Notes: generated by a model not told the origin, from the sequence alone. A stretch of DNA of 64,000 bases from Massilia soli (GCF_016809835.1 NZ_JAFBIL020000002.1:578647-642646); one strand, 5' to 3'. Positions 1 through 8,183 are shown, counted from the first letter of the stretch. Made by a program: numbers and translations.

Positions 1-1161
1 TTCGACCGGCAACACCTTGTTGGCCGGCTGGACCGCCGGCATCCCGCGTTTGAGCTTGCTGGCGTTGGAATCGGCGCCGATCAACGGGCCCAGATCGTCG
101 AACTGCAGCAGCTTCGAGCGCACGCTGCCGCTGAGCTTGCCGCGCGGTTTGCCGGTCTGGAAGGTCAGCGTGCCGCCGAGGTCGCTCGAACCGACCTTGC
201 CGGTGAATTTTTCGTAGGTCCAGCGGCGGCTTTCCGGGCCCAGCGCGCCGATCAGCCTGCCGGAGGTGCTGTAAGCCGGCGTTTCCGGCAGCAATACACC
301 GATCAGCGGATACAGGCGCGCCATGCTCGGGCCCGACAACTTCAGGTTCATGTCGAGCGCCGCCAGCCTGGTCGGCTTGGTCAAGGTGCCTTCGAAAACG
401 ATGCGGGTGCCGCCCATGCGGAAATCGCCCTGCAGCGGGTAGGGCGTGGTTTGCTGCTTGAGCGAGAGCACCGCGCCGGCTTTGCCGGTGCCGGTCACCC
501 GGGCGCCATTGGAGGTGCCGCGCACGGTCCAGCCGATACCGTAGTCGGCGTCGCCCGACAGCGTGGCGACATCGGCGCTGGCGTCGATGTTCCGCACCGC
601 ATCCTTCAGCGAGACGACGCCCTTGGTGAACACGATCCGCTCGAGGTCGAGCACCCAGGGCGACTTCTTTTCCTTCTTCTCGAACGTCCAGTTGTTGATG
701 CCGTCGGCATTGCGCCGCAAGTGCACCACCGGGGCCTGAAACTGCAGCAGCGGAATCGCGATGCGCTTATTGAGCAGCGCGAGCGGGTCTAGCGAGAACG
801 AAAACTGTTTTACGCTGGACATGTCGCCAGCGGGCATGCCTTCCGGGTTGCCGACATGGACATCGTTGGCGACAAGATGCGGCCAGGGAATGAAATCGCG
901 CCAGGTACGGTTGCGTTCCGCCATGTTTTCCGCCGGCCGCTCCCATGACAGCGACAGGTCGCCGTTGATCGCGAATGGCCTGCCGATCGCCTCGCTGGTG
1001 CGTGCGTTGAGCCACGGACGCGCCTTGTTCCAGTCATAGGTCAGCAGGATCGCCAGCGCGATGGCGGGGACCGCCACCAGTATGGCGGCGATGGCGAGCG
1101 CGATCTTGGTGCGGCGCGCCATCGGTTTGCGGGTTCCGCTGCCAGCTGTAACGTCGGTCAT
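1..1161 (-). CDS. AsmA family protein (partial, 3' end beyond window)
   Basis: The reading frame is open from an ATG at 1161 to the left edge, giving the first 387 residues of a larger protein. The N-terminus has a basic stretch (residues 10-18, PMARRTKIA) then one membrane anchor at about 18-40, followed by a soluble region with the AsmA-type opening WNKARPWLNARTSEAIGRP and a dense alternation of short beta-type segments (for example GDLSLSW). AsmA-family proteins are inner-membrane anchored, largely periplasmic proteins connected with outer-membrane assembly and lipid transport; they usually run 600-1200 residues, so half or more is probably missing. No partner gene is visible. The family call is firm, the exact subfamily is not. 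Confidence 0.8.
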   Translation of the reverse strand, partial: MTDVTAGSGTRKPMARRTKIALAIAAILVAVPAIALAILLTYDWNKARPWLNARTSEAIGRPFAINGDLSLSWERPAENMAERNRTWRDFIPWPHLVANDVHVGNPEGMPAGDMSSVKQFSFSLDPLALLNKRIAIPLLQFQAPVVHLRRNADGINNWTFEKKEKKSPWVLDLERIVFTKGVVSLKDAVRNIDASADVATLSGDADYGIGWTVRGTSNGARVTGTGKAGAVLSLKQQTTPYPLQGDFRMGGTRIVFEGTLTKPTRLAALDMNLKLSGPSMARLYPLIGVLLPETPAYSTSGRLIGALGPESRRWTYEKFTGKVGSSDLGGTLTFQTGKPRGKLSGSVRSKLLQFDDLGPLIGADSNASKLKRGMPAVQPANKVLPVE

Positions 1162-1344
1162 GGTAGTCCTTCCATTTCGAGGAGCCCAGCTTAGCCTGAT
1201 TTTTAAGCGCTCTTTGTGCGCTGACGCACCCATTGCCCCGCTGATTTTTGTTATCTGGATGCTATGTGCGTCAGCGAACCGAACTCGCTCTTGATTCCGC
1301 TTATAAAGTTAACACGACATCAATAACGATGAATGGAGAACGAA

Positions 1345-1725
1345 ATGAATATGGAATCGAAGAATCGTCTGGCAACGGTGCTGTGCGGCTCGCTGCTGCT
1401 GGCCATGGTGGGTTGTGCGTCGTCGCAAAAAGCGCCAGCTACCGCCGATGTCGCGGTCTCGAAGGCTGCGGTTGCCAACGCAGTCAGCGCCGGTGCATCC
1501 GACCTGGCCCCTGAAGAAATCAGCATGGCACGCGCCAAGATGCAGCGCGCCACCCAGGCCCTCGCCGCCAAGGATTACACCCTGGCCCGCGACCTCGCCA
1601 ACCAGGCCCAGGCCGACGCCAAGCTGGCCCAGAGCAAGGCCAACTCGGCCAAGGCGACCGCCGCGTCGAACGTGCTGCAGGAAGACTTGCGCGTGCTGCG
1701 CGAAGAAGTTGAGCGCGCCAAGTAA
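1345..1725 (+). CDS. DUF4398-type lipoprotein
   Basis: A 126-residue small lipoprotein. I chose ATG 1345 rather than the in-frame ATG at 1333 because GGAGA lies five bases before it. A signal peptide ends in a lipobox-like LLAMVGC near residue 24, so the mature protein should be lipidated. The rest is an Ala-rich helical segment with the motif LAPEEISMARAKMQRATQAL typical of DUF4398, then a coiled-coil C-terminus ending in LREEVERAK. DUF4398 proteins are envelope proteins of unknown function. The next gene, 62 bases on, begins with a related DUF4398-like helix and adds an OmpA domain, so the two probably form one transcript and may work together at the peptidoglycan/outer-membrane interface (inference). 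Confidence 0.85.
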   Translation: MNMESKNRLATVLCGSLLLAMVGCASSQKAPATADVAVSKAAVANAVSAGASDLAPEEISMARAKMQRATQALAAKDYTLARDLANQAQADAKLAQSKANSAKATAASNVLQEDLRVLREEVERAK

Positions 1726-1787
1726 GCAGGGCGTTGTGGCGCGCCCGGCGCGCCGGCACTTCCATCAATAACAATAAAGGAACGACC

Positions 1788-2699
1788 ATGAAACATCATT
1801 TGCTCAAATCGGCCATCCTCGCCAGCGCCGTCATGCTTGCCGCCTGCAGCAGCACCCCGTTGACCACCCCTGTGCTGGACCAGGCCCGCGGCGACTTCAT
1901 CGCGGCGAACAATAATCCGCAGGTAGCGAGCTACGCGCCGCTTGAATTCAAGCAGGCAAGCGATGCGCTGGACCAGGCCAATGCCGCCGCAGCCAAGAAG
2001 GAAAGCCTGGAAACGGTCGACAAGCTTGCCTACCTCGCCAAGCAGAAGATCGCGATCGCCCAGGAAGTCGCCAAGCAGAAGGCAGCTGAAGCCGATATCG
2101 CCAATGCCGGCCAGCAGCGCGACCAGGTGCGCCTGGAAGCGCGCACCGCCGAAGCTGAGCGTGCCCGCGCCGCCGCCGCAGACGCAGCGGCCGCCGCCGC
2201 CGCCGCCCAGGCCCAGACCGCCGAAGCGCAGCGCCAGGCAGCGGACGCCGAAGCGATGGCGCGCGCGGCCCAGGCCAAGACCGCCCAGCTGGAGTCGATG
2301 ATGGCCGAGCTGCAAGCGAAGAAGACCGAACGCGGCATGATCATCACGATCGGCGACGTCCTGTTCGCCACCAACCAGGCCACGCTGACGCCGAACGGCG
2401 TTGCCACCGTGCGCAAGCTGGCCGAAGTACTGGTGCAGAACCCGGAACGCACCGTGTTGGTCGAAGGGTTTACCGACTCCACCGGCAGCGATGCGTATAA
2501 CCAGGCCCTGTCCGAGCGCCGTGCCGGTTCGGTACGCGATGCGCTGCTGGGCATGGGTGTGGCCCGCGACCGCGTCGCCGCGCGCGGCTACGGCAAGGCC
2601 CATCCGGTGGCGTCGAACGATACCGCCAGCAGCCGCCAGCTGAACCGCCGCGTCGAGATCGTGCTGTCGAACGAAGGCCGCACGATTCCGCAACGCTAA
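1788..2699 (+). CDS. DUF4398-OmpA family lipoprotein
   Basis: 303 residues, start ATG 1788 preceded by AAAGGAA. A lipoprotein signal (VMLAACSS, Cys at residue 19) is followed by a DUF4398-like helical region (about 25-100), a long Ala/Glu/Gln coiled coil with an alanine run (about 100-180), then an OmpA C-terminal peptidoglycan-binding domain (about 185-295). The latter shows the family pattern FATNQATLTPNG, VEGFTDSTGSD, YNQALSERRAGSVRDAL and NRRVEI. Such proteins are thought to sit in the outer membrane by their lipid and hold peptidoglycan non-covalently through the OmpA domain, with the coiled coil as a periplasmic spacer. Follows the DUF4398 lipoprotein and precedes the ferritin-like gene. 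Confidence 0.92.
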   Translation: MKHHLLKSAILASAVMLAACSSTPLTTPVLDQARGDFIAANNNPQVASYAPLEFKQASDALDQANAAAAKKESLETVDKLAYLAKQKIAIAQEVAKQKAAEADIANAGQQRDQVRLEARTAEAERARAAAADAAAAAAAAQAQTAEAQRQAADAEAMARAAQAKTAQLESMMAELQAKKTERGMIITIGDVLFATNQATLTPNGVATVRKLAEVLVQNPERTVLVEGFTDSTGSDAYNQALSERRAGSVRDALLGMGVARDRVAARGYGKAHPVASNDTASSRQLNRRVEIVLSNEGRTIPQR

Positions 2700-2724
2700 T
2701 TGCATGTAACGTAAGGAAGATACG

Positions 2725-3267
2725 ATGACTGAACAGACCAACCAGCCGGCCGGCCATGGATTCGACGTCGAGGCGATCCGCGCCGCGGCGCGCGACATGG
2801 ACGACGGCGCGGTCACCCAGGGCTACGCAGCCGACCGCGAAGCCGTGATCGCCATGCTCAATGACGCGCTCGCCACCGAACTGCTGTGCGTGCTGCGCTA
2901 CAAGCGCCATTACTACACCGTCAGCGGCCCGAACACCGGCCACATCAAGGCCGAGTTCCTCGAGCATGCGCAGCAGGAACAGGAGCACGCCGACACGATC
3001 GCCGAGCGCATCGTCCAGCTGAACGGATCGCCGAACTTCGACCCGGCCACCCTGACTGCCCGCAGCCATGCCGAGTACGACGAATCGGAAGACGTGCAAG
3101 CCATGGTGCGCGCCAACCTGATCGCCGAACGTGTCGCCATCGAGTCTTACCGGCAAATGATCGCCGCGATCGGCGACAAAGACCCAACCACCCGCCAGAT
3201 GCTCGTTGGCATCATGGCCGTGGAAGAAGAGCACGCGGATGACATGCGCGACCTTCTGTCCCAGTAA
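2725..3267 (+). CDS. Ferritin-like (bacterioferritin type) di-iron protein
   Basis: 180 residues, start ATG 2725 with GTAAGGAAG upstream. The protein is an all-helical ferritin-like fold: a first helix with LNDALATELLCVLRYKRHYY, then LEHAQQEQEHADTIAERI and later VEEEHADDMRDLL. The Glu residues and the two ExxH motifs (EQEH and EEEH) are the ligand set of a di-iron centre. Proteins of this type (bacterioferritin/Dps-like, 160-180 residues) store iron or detoxify peroxide. It is the first gene of a closely spaced run with the yqjDEK-like genes (33, 18 and 26-base gaps), which supports a general stress role. It lacks obvious evidence for haem binding, so I do not call it bfr. Confidence 0.85.
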   Translation: MTEQTNQPAGHGFDVEAIRAAARDMDDGAVTQGYAADREAVIAMLNDALATELLCVLRYKRHYYTVSGPNTGHIKAEFLEHAQQEQEHADTIAERIVQLNGSPNFDPATLTARSHAEYDESEDVQAMVRANLIAERVAIESYRQMIAAIGDKDPTTRQMLVGIMAVEEEHADDMRDLLSQ

Positions 3268-3300
3268 TACCCCTTTTTTTAATCAACTACGGAGTCCATC

Positions 3301-3642
3301 ATGATCGATACCAATATCCGCACCAACGGCACCTCGGCTGCAGTGAACCACAACCTCGACAACGTCCAGAGCGATGTCAAGACCCTGGTCAAGGACGCGC
3401 AGTCGCTGCTGACCGCAGCCGCTTCGCTGACCGGCGAGAAAGCTGAAGAAATGCGCGCCCGCGGCATGCAACTGCTGGACCAGGCCATGGGCAAGGGCAA
3501 GGAATACCAGGGTCAAGCTATGGTACGCGGCAAGGAACTGGCACACACCGCCGATGTCTACGTTAAGGACAACCCATGGCGCACCATCGCCGCCGCTGCG
3601 AGCGTCGGCCTGCTGGTCGGCGTCATCCTGGGCCGCAAATAA
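3301..3642 (+). CDS. DUF883 family protein (YqjD/ElaB-like)
   Basis: 113 residues. An amphipathic helical region (about 20-80) is followed by the characteristic C-terminal motif YVKDNPWRTIAAAASVGLL and a short membrane segment ending LGRK. This is the DUF883 architecture of E. coli YqjD and ElaB, inner-membrane proteins that bind ribosomes in stationary phase. The next two genes match the yqjE and yqjK positions of the E. coli yqjDEK locus, so the synteny supports the call. Role here is inferred from the family. Confidence 0.9.
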   Translation: MIDTNIRTNGTSAAVNHNLDNVQSDVKTLVKDAQSLLTAAASLTGEKAEEMRARGMQLLDQAMGKGKEYQGQAMVRGKELAHTADVYVKDNPWRTIAAAASVGLLVGVILGRK

Positions 3643-3660
3643 TTTACGCCGGGAGAAGCC

Positions 3661-4047
3661 ATGGACAACACGACGACAACAGTACATGGCCCCGGCTTGT
3701 TTAGCGGCCTGACCGGGCTGGCGAAAAACATCCTCGGACTCGTGGTGTCGCGCCTTGAACTGGCGGCACTCGAGCTAACCGAGGTGCGCAACCACGCCAT
3801 CGCACTGGTGGCGGTCGGCGCGATGGCGCTGGTGTGCAGCTGGTTCGCGATCGCGTACGGCACCGCGACAATCGTCGCGCTGGCGTGGGAATCGATGGGA
3901 TGGACGATCCTGTTGGTGATGTTCCTGGTATTCATCGCCATTACCGCGGCCCTGGTATTCAAGGCCAAGGCAATGCTCAAGGAGGGCAAGCTTGCTTTCC
4001 CCGAGACGATGAACGAACTCAAGAACGACCGCGACATGCTGCTGTGA
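3661..4047 (+). CDS. Phage holin family protein, DUF1469 (YqjE-like)
   Basis: 128 residues, start ATG 3661 after GGGAGAAG. The N-terminal part (FSGLTGLAKNILGLVVSRLELAALEL) is an amphipathic helix typical of DUF1469/YqjE, followed by two membrane segments at about 45-70 and 80-102 and a charged tail. The database name 'holin superfamily III' comes from fold resemblance; nothing here suggests a phage. It sits between a DUF883 gene and a YqjK-position gene and likely forms a stress-induced inner-membrane complex with them. Confidence 0.88.
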   Translation: MDNTTTTVHGPGLFSGLTGLAKNILGLVVSRLELAALELTEVRNHAIALVAVGAMALVCSWFAIAYGTATIVALAWESMGWTILLVMFLVFIAITAALVFKAKAMLKEGKLAFPETMNELKNDRDMLL

Positions 4048-4073
4048 CCGGCCAATAACAAGAGGGGAACCAC

Positions 4074-4499
4074 ATGGACAAAAACAGCGAACTGATCAAA
4101 AAGGACGGCGCACCATCGGACGCGTCGGAACGCAAGGCGCGCTTGTTGCGCCAGGGCGATTTCTACCGCGCCGGCATCGTCCAGGCCAAGGCCCACATCA
4201 AGCATGGGGCCAAGCCGGAGACGATTTTCCACAATGCCATGGACCACGCTGGGTTCGCGCTGCGTTCCAGGGTCGATGGCTTGCTGCGGCCGACCGGCAT
4301 CAATGTCGGCACCATCATGCCGTACGCGCTGAGCGCCGTGAGCTTCATCAACCGCCGCCGGCTGGCCAAGCCTGCGCTCGGCGTGGCGGTGCTGCTCGCC
4401 GCCGCGGGCTGGTATGCCAACCGCCACCAGGACCGCTTCGCCCACCTGCGCGCGCCGCTCGACTACCTGCGTGCGCGCTTCGCGCACATGCACGTGTAA
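4074..4499 (+). CDS. Hypothetical membrane protein in the yqjK position
   Basis: 141 residues, start ATG 4074 after AGAGGGGAA. The N-terminal half is charged and contains ERKARLLRQGDFYRAG, resembling the Arg/Leu-rich opening of YqjK-like proteins; a hydrophobic segment near residues 103-117 (ALGVAVLLAAAGWYA) is followed by an Arg/His-rich tail. I cannot assign a domain with certainty. Location directly after the DUF883 and DUF1469 genes suggests the third member of a yqjDEK-like operon, and a hairpin-plus-T-run follows at 4537-4573. Confidence 0.6.
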   Translation: MDKNSELIKKDGAPSDASERKARLLRQGDFYRAGIVQAKAHIKHGAKPETIFHNAMDHAGFALRSRVDGLLRPTGINVGTIMPYALSAVSFINRRRLAKPALGVAVLLAAAGWYANRHQDRFAHLRAPLDYLRARFAHMHV

Positions 4500-4536
4500 G
4501 CGGCAGCAACATACTTTCTTTTATGGTGGGGCTTGG

Positions 4537-4573
4537 GCGGCGTCGCAATCGCAGATTCGGCGCCGCTTTTTTT
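4537..4573 (+). terminator. Rho-independent terminator after the yqjDEK-like operon
   Basis: Inverted repeat GCGGCG (4537-4542) and CGCCGC (4561-4566) with an 18-base loop, followed by seven T residues (4567-4573). It closes the run of genes that starts at 2725. Confidence 0.65.
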
Positions 4574-4634
4574 ATGGGAACCGCATGCGCTTACTTGTTT
4601 CTAACCAACTGACGGCTGGCGGCGAGGCATTCCC

Positions 4635-5789
4635 GTGAGCGCGCCGAATGAGCTGAACCCGCGCGGCTTGCGCATCGTGCTGGTGCTGCAGGGCGGCGGC
4701 GCGCTCGGCGCTTACCAGGCTGGCGTGTACCAGGCGCTGCACGAGCACGGGCTGGCTCCCGACTGGATCGTCGGCACCTCGATCGGCGCCATCAATGCGG
4801 CGCTGATCGCCGGCAACCCCAAGGAAGACCGGCTGGCGCGGGTGCGCAGTTTCTGGGAACGGGTGTCGCGCCAGGACCTGGTCGACATGTCGCGCATCAG
4901 CGACGCCGAACGGCGCACCCATATCCGCTTCGGCACCACCCAGACCGTGTTCCAGGGCGTGCCCGGCTTCTTCACGCCGCGCCTGTTCAGCGGCTTCGGG
5001 TTTGGCCTGGCAGTCGAGCCGGAGGCGGCATCGTTCTACGACACCACGGCGCTGGGAGAAACCCTGGCCGAGCTGGTCGACTTCGACTACCTGAACAGTC
5101 CGGAAAGCACGCGCCTGACGGTCAATGCCGTCAACGTGGCGACCGGGCAGCTGACCCATTTCGACAGCCGCGCCATGCGGCTCGGTCCCGACCATGTGCG
5201 CGCCAGCGGCAGCCTGCCGCCGGCCTTCGCGCCGGTGCGCATCGACGGCGAGCTGTACTGGGACGGGGGACTGTATTCGAACACGCCGCTCGAATCGGTG
5301 CTCGGTACCTTGCAGGAAGGTGATGCGCTGTGCTTCATGGTCGACTTGTGGAGCGCGCACGGTCCCGAGCCGACCACGCTCGACCAGGTCGAGACACGCC
5401 AGAAAGACGTGGTGTACGCCTCGCGCTCGACCCGCCATATCGCCGACTACGCCAAGACGCACCGCCTGCAGGACAAGCTGCGCGACCTGTACACGCGGCT
5501 GCCGCCGGACCAGCGCACGGTCGAGGATGAGCGCGAACTGGCGGCGCTGGGCTGCGAAAGCACGCTGCACATCGTGCGCCTGCCGTATTCCGGGCGCGAC
5601 TGGCACATGGCGGCGAAAGACATCAATTTCTCGAAGGGCTCGATCGACTGGCGCTGGGGGCAGGGCTACGCCGATGGCATGCGCGCGGTGGGCGACGCGG
5701 CCTGGCTCAGGCGCGTGGAAGAAGACACGGCAGTCGTGGTGCATGAGCTGCCGTCGGACCGCGACCGCCGCCACGGCCAGCCCGGCTAG
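4635..5789 (+). CDS. Patatin-like phospholipase, DUF3734 type
   Basis: 384 residues from a GTG at 4635. The three patatin signatures are present: oxyanion-hole glycine run GGGALGAYQAG at about 17-27, nucleophile elbow GTSIG with Ser49, and the catalytic Asp in WDGGLYSNTP (Asp210). The Ser-Asp dyad is therefore complete and the protein should hydrolyse acyl esters of lipids in the cytoplasm. The C-terminal part with RSTRHIADYAKTH and NFSKGSIDWRWGQGYADG is the DUF3734 extension found in many proteobacterial patatins, often in PHB-accumulating species. No signal peptide. Convergent with the gene at 5800. Confidence 0.92.
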   Translation: MSAPNELNPRGLRIVLVLQGGGALGAYQAGVYQALHEHGLAPDWIVGTSIGAINAALIAGNPKEDRLARVRSFWERVSRQDLVDMSRISDAERRTHIRFGTTQTVFQGVPGFFTPRLFSGFGFGLAVEPEAASFYDTTALGETLAELVDFDYLNSPESTRLTVNAVNVATGQLTHFDSRAMRLGPDHVRASGSLPPAFAPVRIDGELYWDGGLYSNTPLESVLGTLQEGDALCFMVDLWSAHGPEPTTLDQVETRQKDVVYASRSTRHIADYAKTHRLQDKLRDLYTRLPPDQRTVEDERELAALGCESTLHIVRLPYSGRDWHMAAKDINFSKGSIDWRWGQGYADGMRAVGDAAWLRRVEEDTAVVVHELPSDRDRRHGQPG

Positions 5790-5799
5790 GGTCGCCGCG

Positions 5800-6228
5800 T
5801 TACTGGGCGGCGCCGGCCATCGACCTGGCGCGGACTTGCGCCATTTCCGTCTGATAGGTGGCGCGCGCCGCCTTCATGCAGGCCGCGCGCTCGGCGGTCG
5901 GCTGGCGCTTGCAATTTCCCTGCGCCTCTTGCAGCCCGGCGGCAATTTCCTTTTGCATCGTGCGCATGCGGGCCGCCGCTGTCATGTCTTCGCGGTACCA
6001 GCGCTGCGGATCGCCACTGGCAACCTCGGCGGCCTGCTTGCGTGCGGTCGCTGCCGGGACGTTCTGGTCGCTTGAATCCTGCGCCACCACGGTGGCGTCC
6101 GCTTGCGCCCGTGCTGTCGCGGACGCGGCAGGCTGGTCGGCCTGCTGGGCCTGCGCAGTCGCAGCAGCGAGCATCAGGGTGAGGACGGCGGGAATCGCGT
6201 GCAGCAAACTGTGCTTCGGAAATTTCAT
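5800..6228 (-). CDS. Secreted hypothetical protein with one C-x10-C signature
   Basis: 142 residues, start ATG 6228 after AGGAG. A Sec signal peptide is evident (residues 1-28, cleavage after AQA). The mature protein is Ala/Gln/Arg-rich and helical, with two cysteines, Cys106 and Cys117, ten residues apart, in the context NCKRQPTAERAACMKAARA. The same C-x10-C-x2-A-(K/R)-A pattern occurs three times in the secreted protein encoded at 7234-7779, so the two are probably related. The cysteines likely form a disulphide hairpin in the periplasm. Function unknown. Confidence 0.75.
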   Translation of the reverse strand: MKFPKHSLLHAIPAVLTLMLAAATAQAQQADQPAASATARAQADATVVAQDSSDQNVPAATARKQAAEVASGDPQRWYREDMTAAARMRTMQKEIAAGLQEAQGNCKRQPTAERAACMKAARATYQTEMAQVRARSMAGAAQ

Positions 6229-6255
6229 GTCAGCTCCTGTAAACGTATGTTGGAA

Positions 6256-6283
6256 AAGAAAAACCGGCGCACGCGGCGCCGGT
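6256..6283 (-). terminator. Terminator of the DUF3309 gene
   Basis: Perfect 8-bp inverted repeat ACCGGCGC (6263-6270) and GCGCCGGT (6276-6283) with a 5-base loop; on the minus strand it is followed by TTTTTCTTTT. Confidence 0.65.
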
Positions 6284-6293
6284 TCGACTTGCT

Positions 6294-6446
6294 TTACAAC
6301 CGCCCGGTAAGCAGCAGGATAATCAGGATGATCACCAGTACACCGGTGATCCCGACTGGCCCGTAGCCCCAGTTTTTGCTGTGGCCCCAGGTCGGCAGCG
6401 CGCCGATCAGTGCCAGGACCAGAATGATCAGCAGTATTGTTCCCAT
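6294..6446 (-). CDS. DUF3309 family small membrane protein
   Basis: A 50-residue gene read directly from the minus strand: ATG at 6444-6446 with GAGGAGC upstream, stop at 6294-6296. The protein opens with a membrane helix (MGTILLIILVLALIGALPTW), has the conserved middle HSKNWGYGPVG and ends in a second membrane helix (GVLVIILIILLLTGRL). This is the DUF3309 pattern seen in many Burkholderiales, often near stress genes. It has a good ribosome binding site and its own terminator. Function unknown. Confidence 0.88.
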   Translation of the reverse strand: MGTILLIILVLALIGALPTWGHSKNWGYGPVGITGVLVIILIILLLTGRL

Positions 6447-6520
6447 GCGTAGCTCCTCAGTAATTTCCAGACGAGATAAGCTTCGCCATCATTGTGTGTG
6501 ACTGCTGTCAGATCGGTCGA

Positions 6521-6988
6521 TTAATAGCGGTAAGCGCGGCCATCGACGATACGGACGCGGTTGCCCACGCGCAGGTCATAGACGCTGTCCTGCATCACCG
6601 AGCGGTACTCGCCGTTGTCCATGCGAATATTGATCTGGTACATGTCGCGGCCACTGTTGGCTGCGCGGTCGCCTTCGACCTTGTTACCCAGTGCTGCACC
6701 GCCGACCGCGCCGGCGACCGTTGCTGCGGTACGGCCGCTGCCGCTACCAACCTGGTTACCCACCAGTGCGCCGACCAGGCCGCCGACGACCGCGCCGGTA
6801 CCGCTGGTGCTGGCCGAGCCGCGGGTGACCTGGATCGAGTCAATGGTGCCGTAGCCCATCGCCGCGGTCGACGGCGAGCCGTAGACGCTGCCGGTGTTGT
6901 ACGGATTCGAGGAGGTGCTTGCGCAACCACCCAGGAGTGCTGCGCTGGCAATCATCAGTGTGGCGATTTTGGTGTTTGTGGATTTCAT
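6521..6988 (-). CDS. Glycine-zipper 2TM outer-membrane lipoprotein (SlyB-like)
   Basis: 155 residues. ATG 6988 is preceded by AAAAGGAGAA, so I reject the upstream in-frame start at 7042. The signal peptide ends in a lipobox LLGGC (Cys21). Residues about 65-105 form a glycine-zipper domain, GTGAVVGGLVGALVGNQVG, repeated as GAVGGAALGNKV. The C-terminus has a beta-rich region with YRSVMQDSVYDLRVGNRV, common to SlyB/PcpY-type lipoproteins. Such proteins support outer-membrane integrity under stress. Monocistronic in appearance. Confidence 0.9.
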   Translation of the reverse strand: MKSTNTKIATLMIASAALLGGCASTSSNPYNTGSVYGSPSTAAMGYGTIDSIQVTRGSASTSGTGAVVGGLVGALVGNQVGSGSGRTAATVAGAVGGAALGNKVEGDRAANSGRDMYQINIRMDNGEYRSVMQDSVYDLRVGNRVRIVDGRAYRY

Positions 6989-7233
6989 TTTGTTCTCCTT
7001 TTGCAAATGTGTGAGCTCAGGATAGTCCTGCCAGTTTGACAAGGTCTGTGCGTTTCCGCACCTTGGACACAGCGATTTCTCACCAGTTCATTTTTTTCAT
7101 GCGCGTTTGCGTTGCGTCGTCGGCACGTTTGCGTAAATAAAAACTCCTGTGTTCGCCAGCGTACAGATCAGTAAGCGCAACACGCGTAAAACATCAACAT
7201 ACTGATCGTTTTGATAACTGGAGAGAAAACAAT

Positions 7234-7779
7234 ATGAGAGCTCACCTCGCCATTGCCCTGCTGTGTAGCGGCGCCTGGATGTCCGGGCTGGCCCAGGCAG
7301 CGACGGCGGAAGCGAAAGTTGCGTACAACGAAGCGCGCGACCGCGCCGCCCTGGAATACAAGACCTCGCGCGCCAAGTGCGGCTTGATTACCGGCATCCC
7401 GAAGGATGTCTGCCTGGCCGAAGCGAAAGCGATCCGCGTGCACGCCGACGAACAAGCCCAGGCGCACTACAAGAACACGCTGAAGGCCTACACCCAGGCG
7501 CGCCTGCGGATTGCCTCGGCCTATTTTGATGTCGACAAGGCCAAGTGCGCTGCCGTGACCGGCAACGAGAAGGATGTCTGCCTGCAGCAAGCCAAGGCAA
7601 CGCTGGTGGCGGCCCAGGCCGACGCCCGCGCCGACCGGAAGACCATTGAAGCGCGCAACGATGCGCGCGACGATAAAAGAACGGCTGAATACAAAGTCGC
7701 ACTGGAAAAGTGTGATGCGTTTGCCGGTGCGGCCAAGGACACTTGTGTCACTACCGCGAAAAACCAGTACGGAAAGTAA
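7234..7779 (+). CDS. Secreted protein with three C-x10-C repeats
   Basis: 181 residues, start ATG 7234 after GGAGAG, signal peptide to about residue 22 (cleavage after AQA). The mature chain is three diverged copies of a unit of about 55 residues. Each holds a cysteine pair exactly ten residues apart (Cys49/60, Cys105/116, Cys160/171), preceded by Lys or Lys-Ala and followed by x2-A-K; for example KCAAVTGNEKDVCLQQAKA. The regions between are Ala/Arg/Lys-rich helices. I do not recognise a named family. The protein at 5800-6228 carries one such unit. A periplasmic disulphide-stapled helical repeat is the likely structure (inference). Confidence 0.8.
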   Translation: MRAHLAIALLCSGAWMSGLAQAATAEAKVAYNEARDRAALEYKTSRAKCGLITGIPKDVCLAEAKAIRVHADEQAQAHYKNTLKAYTQARLRIASAYFDVDKAKCAAVTGNEKDVCLQQAKATLVAAQADARADRKTIEARNDARDDKRTAEYKVALEKCDAFAGAAKDTCVTTAKNQYGK

Positions 7780-7799
7780 GGCTGTCGCCGTACCGACCA

Positions 7800-7818
7800 G
7801 CTCATTTGAGCATTTTTT
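7800..7818 (+). terminator. Weak terminator after the C-x10-C repeat gene
   Basis: GCTCA (7800-7804), two-base loop, TGAGC (7807-7811), then A and six T. The stem is only five pairs, so it may be partial. Confidence 0.4.
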
Positions 7819-7843
7819 GATTAACCACTGAAGGAGTTACACC

Positions 7844-8158
7844 ATGAAAATCGCACAACGCATCGCTCACATGATGATCGCAGCATCCGTCCTGACCACC
7901 ATGGTTGCTTGCGCACCAACGGCACAGCGTGAAGGTACCGGCGAGTACATCGACGACGCCGTCATCACCGGCAAGGTAAAAGCTGCTTTCGCTGCCGACC
8001 CTAACGTCAAGGCAACCGAAATCAACGTCGAAACCTTCAAGGGCGAAGTTCAGCTGTCCGGTTTCGTGGCTCAGCCAGGCGACGCATCGCGCGCTGCTGA
8101 TATCGCACGCGGCATCAAGGGTGTAAAGTCGGTAAAGAATGACGTACGCGTAAAATAA
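7844..8158 (+). CDS. BON domain lipoprotein
   Basis: 104 residues, start ATG 7844 with AAGGAGTT. Lipoprotein signal with VACAPT (Cys23). The rest is a single BON domain (about 35-104): YIDDAVITGKVKAAF, INVETFKGEVQLSGFV and a C-terminal GVKSVKNDVRVK. BON domains bind membranes or phospholipid; OsmY and DolP are family members and act in osmotic stress and envelope maintenance. One domain here against two in OsmY. A strong terminator follows directly. Confidence 0.92.
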   Translation: MKIAQRIAHMMIAASVLTTMVACAPTAQREGTGEYIDDAVITGKVKAAFAADPNVKATEINVETFKGEVQLSGFVAQPGDASRAADIARGIKGVKSVKNDVRVK

Positions 8159-8183
8159 ACATTGGTCCGGCCGGACCAATCCC

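Noticed and set aside
1575..2816. 413-codon open frame opposite the OmpA-type lipoprotein
   Set aside because: Shadow of Ala/Glu-rich coding sequence; no ribosome binding site and no family features.
3661..4047. Possible prophage piece because of the holin family name
   Set aside because: The protein is DUF1469/YqjE and stands in a yqjDEK-like operon; no other phage gene is near.
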